A DNA stretch of 10,739 nt from Opitutia bacterium UBA953 (lineage in GTDB: Bacteria > Verrucomicrobiota > Verrucomicrobiia > Opitutales > UBA953). Below the pieces are notes generated by a model. The model was not told where the DNA came from and searched no databases. It worked only from the letters and a program-made list of their open reading frames with translations. Numbering within the stretch: position 1 is the first letter of the stretch; the number at the start of each line of letters is the position of its first letter. The stretch is from the NCBI GenBank assembly GCA_002293125.1, contig DBCR01000014.1:1-10739 (forward strand), read 5' to 3'. Positions 6,918 through 10,739 of this stretch are shown here, one piece after another. The translations under genes and the position numbers were made by a program.

Positions 6918-6957
6918 AAAAGCAAAGAAGGCGGTCGGGGCAAGCCCGACCGCCTTC
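6918..6957 (-). terminator. Rho-independent terminator of the peroxiredoxin gene
   Basis: GAAGGCGGTCGGG at 6927-6939 and CCCGACCGCCTTC at 6945-6957 form a perfect 13-bp stem around a 5-base loop. On the minus strand it is followed by TTTGCTTTT. It starts 19 bases after the peroxiredoxin stop and lies upstream of acnA, so it isolates the two genes. Confidence 0.85.
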
Positions 6958-6976
6958 AAATAAGCCTAGCTGACGC

Positions 6977-7477
6977 TTAGGCTTCGACGGCCTTCTTGAT
7001 CTTGGCGAAGTTCGGCATGGAGGCTGGGTCGCGCTTCACTTCGGAGTGGATCACGTTGCCGGCCTTGTCGGCCACGAAGACGGAGCGCTTGGCCACGTTG
7101 AGGAGGCCGGTCTTCTCGGGGATCACGCGGGTGTCCTTGACCTTGAAGGCCTTGAGGGCGACGCGGTTGAAGTCGGAGACGAGGGTGAGGTTGATGCCGG
7201 CCTGCTTGGCCCAGGCTTCCTGCGCGAAGGGGGAATCGACCGAGATGGCGATGACATCGGCGCCGAGCTTCTTGTACTCGTCGAGGAGGCCGGTCACCTT
7301 GCAGAGTTCGTCGGTGCAGACGCCGGTGAAGGCGAGGGGGACGAAGAGGATGACGGTCTTGCCCTTGCCGACATTACGGCGGAGGCTGACATCGACCAAA
7401 CCGACTTTTCCATCGGCACCAAGTATGCCCTGCTTGAGGGTGATTTCAGGGAGAGGCTGGCCAAGTTTGAGGGGCAT
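6977..7477 (-). CDS. Peroxiredoxin, AhpE/PrxQ-like (AhpC/TSA superfamily)
   Basis: Thiol peroxidases of this superfamily reduce hydrogen peroxide, organic hydroperoxides or peroxynitrite in the cytoplasm. The 166-residue product has the thioredoxin-fold core with 'FVPLAFTGVC', the PxxxTxxC active-site motif; Cys54 is the peroxidatic Cys. Cys59 follows five positions later, the spacing seen in PrxQ/BCP enzymes where the second Cys resolves the sulfenic acid. The flanking sequence is more AhpE-like, so subfamily is left open. 'KRSVFVADKAGNV' near residue 130 supplies the conserved Arg region. Length is normal for a one-domain peroxiredoxin, and no signal peptide is present. ATG 7477 gives the usual short N-terminus (MPLKLGQPLPE). 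The leader is C-rich (CCCTACCCACCCAAACC) without a Shine-Dalgarno. A downstream terminator and a 140-bp upstream gap suggest its own transcript. Confidence 0.9.
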   Translation of the reverse strand: MPLKLGQPLPEITLKQGILGADGKVGLVDVSLRRNVGKGKTVILFVPLAFTGVCTDELCKVTGLLDEYKKLGADVIAISVDSPFAQEAWAKQAGINLTLVSDFNRVALKAFKVKDTRVIPEKTGLLNVAKRSVFVADKAGNVIHSEVKRDPASMPNFAKIKKAVEA

Positions 7478-7498
7478 GGTTTGGGTGGGTAGGGGGTG

Positions 7499-7516
7499 TG
7501 ACCCCGAAATTGGTCA
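7499..7516. promoter_or_regulatory. Candidate operator (TGACC-N8-GGTCA) upstream of the peroxiredoxin gene
   Basis: A 5-bp perfect inverted repeat with an 8-base spacer lies 22-39 bases upstream of the peroxiredoxin ATG, inside the 140-bp AT-richer gap (7478-7617) between miaA and this gene. The same gap holds a second short inverted repeat, ACCCT/AGGGT at 7563-7582, about 36 bases after the miaA stop, without a proper T-run. I find no clean -35/-10 pair. The TGACC repeat could bind a regulator, but repeats this short can arise by chance. Confidence 0.25.
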
Positions 7517-7617
7517 AAAAATAGGGGCTTGCAAGGATGGAGACGGCAAAATGCCATAAATGACCCTTTTTTAACACAGGGTGAAGGTGTTTAGCCGAAT
7601 AACGGGCCAAAAAGCGA

Positions 7618-8508
7618 TTAATCAGCTTCTTTGGCTAACCCTAACCTGCGGAACCACTTACGCTGTTTCCTGACCAAGGCCCACGTGTCGAGGTTGATGC
7701 GTTCGGCCAAGCCGCTCACCGCCACACGTTTCCCGCCCTCCAGCCAGTCCATGACGGCCCGATAGCCCACGGCGCGGGAAGATGTCAGCTCGGGGTCCAG
7801 ATTCAGCGCCAAGAGGCGCTCGGACTCCTCGATGATACCATCGTGCAGCATGGTGGCTGTGCGGGTGGCGATCCGTGCCTTCAGCTCTTCGTCGGGTCGT
7901 TCGAGGAGTTCGAAGGTGACGGGGTGATCGGCGAAAGGTCCGCGTCGGGTCAGGAATTCGTCGCGCAGGGAGTCCAGGGTCCGGCCGGAGGCCAGGCGGC
8001 GTTCGAGCGCCTTGGCGATGCGAATGGGGTTTTGGACGTCAAGCCAGTCGGGAAGTTTCGAGCCCTCGATCTCGCGGAGACGCAGCAGCAGCGAGGCTAG
8101 ACCTTGGCGGTGGAGCGTGCGGACTTCATCCGTGATGGTTTGTGGAATCTCCAGTTCGTCCGTCACTGGTCCAAAGAACGCCGCCAGATAGAAGCCGCTG
8201 CCGCCGGTGACGAGGATGCGCTTGCCGCGGCCGTGTGCGGCGGCGATCGCCGTCCGCGCCAACTCGACGTATTGCGAAACGGAGTAGCGCTCGCTCGGGT
8301 CGACCAAGTCGAGGCCGTGATGGCGGACGCGGCGCTGTTCTTCCGGCGTCGGCTTGGCCGAACCGATATCCATCCCACGATAGACGCAGACGGAATCGCA
8401 GGAAATTATCTCTGCGTCATTCTTTTCGGCCCAGCGAAGCGCGGTCTCCGTCTTGCCGACGGCGGTCGGCCCCGTCAGCACGTGAATCGCTGGCGCGGGC
8501 GCGGTCAT
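7618..8508 (-). CDS. miaA: tRNA dimethylallyltransferase
   Basis: MiaA transfers the dimethylallyl group of DMAPP to N6 of adenosine 37 in tRNAs that read UNN codons. The 296-residue product is of normal length. Motifs in order: P-loop 'GPTAVGKT' (residues 13-20); 'CDSVCVYRGMDIGSAKPTPEE', the DSxQVYxGMDIGTAKP region with Cys in place of the common Gln; 'TGGSGFYL', a variant of GGTGLYL; 'NPIRIAKALE'; 'SSRAVGYRAVMDWLEGG'; and 'VRKQRKWFRRL', the C-terminal KRQ-TWFR tRNA-binding motif. ATG 8508 is chosen because the P-loop follows at once and because it overlaps the cdsA stop by one base (TGATG), typical of coupled genes. It appears to be the last gene of an exbB/exbD-uppS-cdsA-miaA series. No convincing terminator is seen after the stop. 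Confidence 0.95.
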   Translation of the reverse strand: MTAPAPAIHVLTGPTAVGKTETALRWAEKNDAEIISCDSVCVYRGMDIGSAKPTPEEQRRVRHHGLDLVDPSERYSVSQYVELARTAIAAAHGRGKRILVTGGSGFYLAAFFGPVTDELEIPQTITDEVRTLHRQGLASLLLRLREIEGSKLPDWLDVQNPIRIAKALERRLASGRTLDSLRDEFLTRRGPFADHPVTFELLERPDEELKARIATRTATMLHDGIIEESERLLALNLDPELTSSRAVGYRAVMDWLEGGKRVAVSGLAERINLDTWALVRKQRKWFRRLGLAKEAD

Positions 8509-9392
8509 CAGCCGCGCTTGGCCCAATCGAGGAAGTAGGACAGCAAGATCAGGGCGACGGGCGAGGTGAGCACCATGCTGTCGATGAGATCGAGCGCGCC
8601 GCCGATGCCGGGGATCGTCGCGCCGGAATCCTTGGCACCGGCGAGCCGCTTGAAGACCGACTCGATCAAGTCGGACGGGATGCTGAGCACCGCGATCGGC
8701 AGTGCCAATATCGCGGCCTTCCAAGGGACCATGAAGCTGATGCTAAATCCGTCGCGGAGCAGCCAAGCGAAAAGCGCAGAAGCTCCCGCGGAAGCGGCGA
8801 GTCCGCCGATGCAGCCTTCCCAGCTCTTGGCGGGACTGATGGTCGGGGCGATCTTGTGCTTGCCGAAGGGCACGCCGAAGAGGAGTCCGCCGACATCGGT
8901 GAACTTCGTCGCGACGAAGACCCAGACGACGTAATAGAGTCCGACGGACTGGGCGGTGAGCAGATGGCCGTCCTTCATACGGGCGATGGCGATGAGCGAG
9001 GCCAGCATGAAGGGCAGGTAAGCGAAACCGTAGAGGGTCGGGAAGCGGCGGAGCAGCGTCGGGACTTCGCCCGGATGGCGTAGGAGCGAGAGAAGGTGCA
9101 GGCCGACGAGCAGCGCCCCGCCGGTCAGCAGGTAGTTCGAGCGGGCTTCTTCGGCCGCAAGGAAGAATAGGCCGAAATGCAGGGCGAAACCGGCGACGAT
9201 GCCGGAAAGGTGGGGCCGACCGACGCCGGGGATGGCGCGGACAAGTTGGTAAAACTCATATTGCGCGGCGCAGATGATGAGCGCCAGCAGGCCGAAGGAG
9301 GCTTGTTCGGCGACGGAAAAGAATCCACCGACCCAGATGACGAGGCCGACGACGACCCAAAGGCCGATGGTGCTGAGGGCGCGGTCCTTCAT
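8508..9392 (-). CDS. cdsA: Phosphatidate cytidylyltransferase (CDP-diglyceride synthase)
   Basis: CdsA is an inner-membrane enzyme making CDP-diacylglycerol from CTP and phosphatidic acid, the entry point to phospholipids. The 294-residue product has about seven or eight hydrophobic segments beginning at residue 8. 'FTDVGGLLFGVPFGKHKIAPTIS' lies mid-protein (split: FTDVGGLLFG, then VPFGKHKIAP, then TIS) and is followed by 'PAKSWEG', matching the family core. The C-terminal signature 'SVFKRLAGAKDSGATIPGIG' keeps Lys254 and Asp255. It departs from the classic PGHGGxxDRxD form: Ile263 stands where His is usual and Leu269 where Arg is usual ('ALDLIDS'). The start overlaps the uppS stop by four bases (ATGA) and its stop overlaps miaA by one, so all three are probably co-translated. 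uppS-cdsA adjacency is very common in bacteria. The function is likely retained despite the signature changes, since the metal-binding acidic residues are present. Confidence 0.93.
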   Translation of the reverse strand: MKDRALSTIGLWVVVGLVIWVGGFFSVAEQASFGLLALIICAAQYEFYQLVRAIPGVGRPHLSGIVAGFALHFGLFFLAAEEARSNYLLTGGALLVGLHLLSLLRHPGEVPTLLRRFPTLYGFAYLPFMLASLIAIARMKDGHLLTAQSVGLYYVVWVFVATKFTDVGGLLFGVPFGKHKIAPTISPAKSWEGCIGGLAASAGASALFAWLLRDGFSISFMVPWKAAILALPIAVLSIPSDLIESVFKRLAGAKDSGATIPGIGGALDLIDSMVLTSPVALILLSYFLDWAKRG

Positions 9393-10150
9393 GCTTGGGC
9401 GGAGGTCTGGATCTGCTCGCGGGTCTGGCCGAAGCGACGTTCGCGTTTGGCGTATTCGGCCAGCGCGAGCTGAAACTGCGCTTTGTCGAAGTCCGGCCAG
9501 AAGACCGAGGCGAACACAATCTCGGCGTAGGCCGACTGGAGGAGCAGGAAGTTGCTAAGCCGGAATTCGCCGGAGGTGCGGATGATGAGGTCCGGATCGG
9601 GCATGCCAGCGGTCTGCAGTCGGGTCTCGACCGCCGACCAATCCACTTCGGCGGGCGAGAGCTTGCCTGTGGCGACGTCGGCGGCGATCGCCTGAGCGGC
9701 GGCCACGATTTCTTGGCGGGCGCCGTAGTTGAGCGCGACCACCAAGGTGAAGGCCGTGTTGTCCTTGCTGGACTTGATCACGTCCTCGAGCGGGACGCGG
9801 ACGAATTCGGGAAGGGCGCCGATGTTGCCGATCACGCGGAGGCGGACGTTCCGTTTCTCGAGACGGGCGAGGTGCGCGCGGAGGATCCACTCGCCGAGCT
9901 TGAAGAGGCCGCTGACTTCCTCGAGGGGGCGTTTCCAGTTCTCGGCCGAGAAGGCGAAGACGGTGAGCGTGCTGATGCCGCCGTCGATGCAGGCGTCGAT
10001 GATCTCGATCAGCCGTTCGGCGCCGCGGCGGTGGCCTTCCAGCCGGGGCAGCCCTTTGGCGGCGGCCCAGCGTCCGTTCCCGTCCATGATGATGCCGATG
10101 TGACGCGGCGGCACGGGATTGACGGGGTGGATGGGCGCAGGGGAGGACAC
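9389..10150 (-). CDS. uppS: Isoprenyl transferase (undecaprenyl diphosphate synthase)
   Basis: UppS condenses isopentenyl diphosphate onto farnesyl diphosphate to give the C55 lipid carrier for peptidoglycan and other envelope polymers. The 253-residue product carries 'HIGIIMDGNGRWA' with catalytic Asp23, then 'GHRRGAE', 'TVFAFSAENWKRP', and the C-terminal 'RTSGEFRLSNF' starting at Arg191. The next residues are LLLQ rather than the common LLWQ (Leu204), then 'YAEIVFASVFWPDF'. Length fits cis-prenyltransferases. GTG 10150 is the likely start because it gives a short disordered leader before the core; a GTG at codon 13 would also keep the core intact. No Shine-Dalgarno is seen. The exact chain length of the product cannot be read from sequence. 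The gene follows the ExbD-like gene by 45 bases and overlaps cdsA by 4. Confidence 0.95.
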   Translation of the reverse strand: MSSPAPIHPVNPVPPRHIGIIMDGNGRWAAAKGLPRLEGHRRGAERLIEIIDACIDGGISTLTVFAFSAENWKRPLEEVSGLFKLGEWILRAHLARLEKRNVRLRVIGNIGALPEFVRVPLEDVIKSSKDNTAFTLVVALNYGARQEIVAAAQAIAADVATGKLSPAEVDWSAVETRLQTAGMPDPDLIIRTSGEFRLSNFLLLQSAYAEIVFASVFWPDFDKAQFQLALAEYAKRERRFGQTREQIQTSAQA

Positions 10151-10152
10151 TT

Positions 10153-10181
10153 GGCCGGAGAATGTTCTACCCGACTCGGCC
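10153..10181. other. Weak hairpin between the ExbD-like gene and uppS
   Basis: GGCCGGAG (10153-10160) and CTCGGCC (10175-10181) can pair as a 7-bp stem with one bulged G and a 14-base loop. There is no T-run, so it is not a standard terminator. It ends just two bases upstream of the uppS GTG start and could affect its translation or be an RNA processing point. It may also be chance in GC-rich sequence. Confidence 0.25.
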
Positions 10182-10195
10182 GTGGCAACCGCGAA

Positions 10196-10657
10196 TCAGC
10201 GTTCGTCGGCCGCGACCAGGACGCCAGGGAAGCCGGCCTTGCGGGCGAGTTCGCAGACGTCGAGGAAACTCTGCATGGTCAGGGAAGCGTCGGCCTTGAT
10301 CAGGATGGGGCGAGAGGAGCCACCTTTGGCGGCGACGCGACGGAGTTCCAGTTCGAGGCCGTCGCGGGTGACGACGCGACCGGCGACGACGAACACGCTG
10401 CTGCCGCGGGCGGAGACGAGAGTCACCGTCAGGGAGGTGCGGGCCATATCACCGGCCGCCAGCTTGGGCGTCTTCAGCGTAGGCGAGACCGCGCCCGCGC
10501 GGTCGTCGAAGCCCACATACATGCCGGGAGCGAAGACGAACTCAGCGGAAAGCACATAGGTCAGTGCTGCGCAGACGAGGGCGAGCGCCAGTGGTACGAA
10601 GTCTAGTCCCTGTTCGGCGGGGCGGACTTTTTCCAAGACTCCAAGGGGCGTCCGCAT
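10196..10657 (-). CDS. Divergent ExbD/TolR-like membrane protein
   Basis: The 153-residue product has ExbD topology: a short cytoplasmic N-terminus, one transmembrane helix at about residues 18-37, and a periplasmic domain. The C-terminal part ('PILIKADASLTMQSFLDVCE' then 'LARKAGFPGVLVAAD') matches the ExbD/TolR fold, where 'ikaD..v.y..v..vm..a..aG' recurs. ExbD/TolR proteins work with ExbB/TolQ to turn proton motive force into work on outer-membrane or cell-wall partners. The family's essential Asp in the membrane helix (in the P-L-x-D context) is absent: the segment reads 'LDFVPLALALV', with Leu25 at that position and Asp19 where TolR has Asn. The start is ATG 10657, one base after the upstream stop (TAAGATG), so it is coupled to the probable ExbB gene. 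It may be a second, structural ExbD paralog or a non-conducting variant. Confidence 0.75.
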   Translation of the reverse strand: MRTPLGVLEKVRPAEQGLDFVPLALALVCAALTYVLSAEFVFAPGMYVGFDDRAGAVSPTLKTPKLAAGDMARTSLTVTLVSARGSSVFVVAGRVVTRDGLELELRRVAAKGGSSRPILIKADASLTMQSFLDVCELARKAGFPGVLVAADER

Positions 10658-10658
10658 C

Positions 10659-10739
10659 TTAGCTCTGGCGAGGCTTCTCCTCGGGTAGCTCGTGCCGCAC
10701 GAAGGTGATGATCGAGTGGGCCGCGATCTCCATCTCGGT
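10659..10739 (-). CDS. C-terminal fragment of a probable ExbB/TolQ/MotA-type proton channel protein
   Basis: Only the last 26 codons are in the window; the gene continues past the right edge. The frame reads 'TEMEIAAHSIITFVRHEL' and ends in 'PEEKPRQS' before TAA. An 'EMExAA' helix followed by a short charged tail resembles the C-termini of many ExbB/MotA/TolQ proteins. The gene stops one base before the ExbD-like start, the usual exbB-exbD order. The fragment is too short to be sure; it could also belong to another ExbD paralog or an unrelated protein. Confidence 0.5.
   Translation of the reverse strand, partial: TEMEIAAHSIITFVRHELPEEKPRQS

Noticed and set aside
6864..6959. 32-residue N-terminal extension of aconitase
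   Set aside because: It would run across the peroxiredoxin terminator hairpin, and aconitases normally begin close to the ATG at 6863.
8509..8724. 72-residue N-terminal extension of MiaA
   Set aside because: It is Arg-rich out-of-frame cdsA sequence; the P-loop begins a few residues after the ATG at 8508, which overlaps the cdsA stop.
9395..10606. 403-codon plus-strand frame opposite uppS and the ExbD-like gene
   Set aside because: It spans two recognised genes and their spacer on the other strand and has a biased Gly/Asp/Glu/Arg composition, so it is an antisense shadow.

Overview
This GC-rich window carries eleven protein-coding genes, ten apparently complete and one cut by the right edge, in two blocks that converge near 3.5 kb. 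Three Sec/lipobox lipoproteins, an LpoB-type peptidoglycan synthase activator, an ExbB/ExbD-like pair, UppS, CdsA and a type II dehydroquinase point to a Gram-negative (diderm) heterotrophic bacterium. The gene mix and the near absence of Shine-Dalgarno sequences suggest Verrucomicrobiota (Opitutae-like), but this is inferred from gene content and style, not from a marker gene.

Plus strand, 17-3470: three overlapping or nearly abutting lipoprotein genes (COG3014-like, YcfL/DUF1425-like, LpoB-like) form a translationally coupled cassette that probably supports peptidoglycan synthesis from the outer membrane. It is followed by a DAO-type FAD oxidoreductase whose start codon lies inside a perfect 9-bp inverted repeat (11 bp with a G-U pair). 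A 136-bp convergent spacer follows, containing a degenerate 12-bp tandem repeat.

Minus strand, read right to left from 10739 to 3607: the end of a probable ExbB/TolQ-type protein; an ExbD-like protein that lacks the usual proton-carrying membrane Asp; then uppS-cdsA-miaA. Stop/start junctions are TAAGATG between the ExbB-like and ExbD-like genes, ATGA between uppS and cdsA, and TGATG between cdsA and miaA. A 45-bp spacer with a weak hairpin separates the ExbD-like gene from uppS. After a 140-bp AT-richer gap comes a peroxiredoxin gene with its own terminator, then an AcnA-type aconitase with its own terminator, then aroQ. The last three appear to be separate transcription units.

Most genes are housekeeping: TCA cycle, shikimate pathway, lipid carrier and phospholipid synthesis, tRNA modification and peroxide defence. 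The points most worth a second look are the hairpin over the FAD oxidoreductase start, the degenerate ExbD-like protein coupled to envelope-lipid genes, the short-tethered LpoB in its three-lipoprotein cassette, and C-rich, SD-less translation starts across the window. No CRISPR array, tRNA, rRNA, insertion sequence or phage gene was seen, and no gap between genes exceeds 300 bp.
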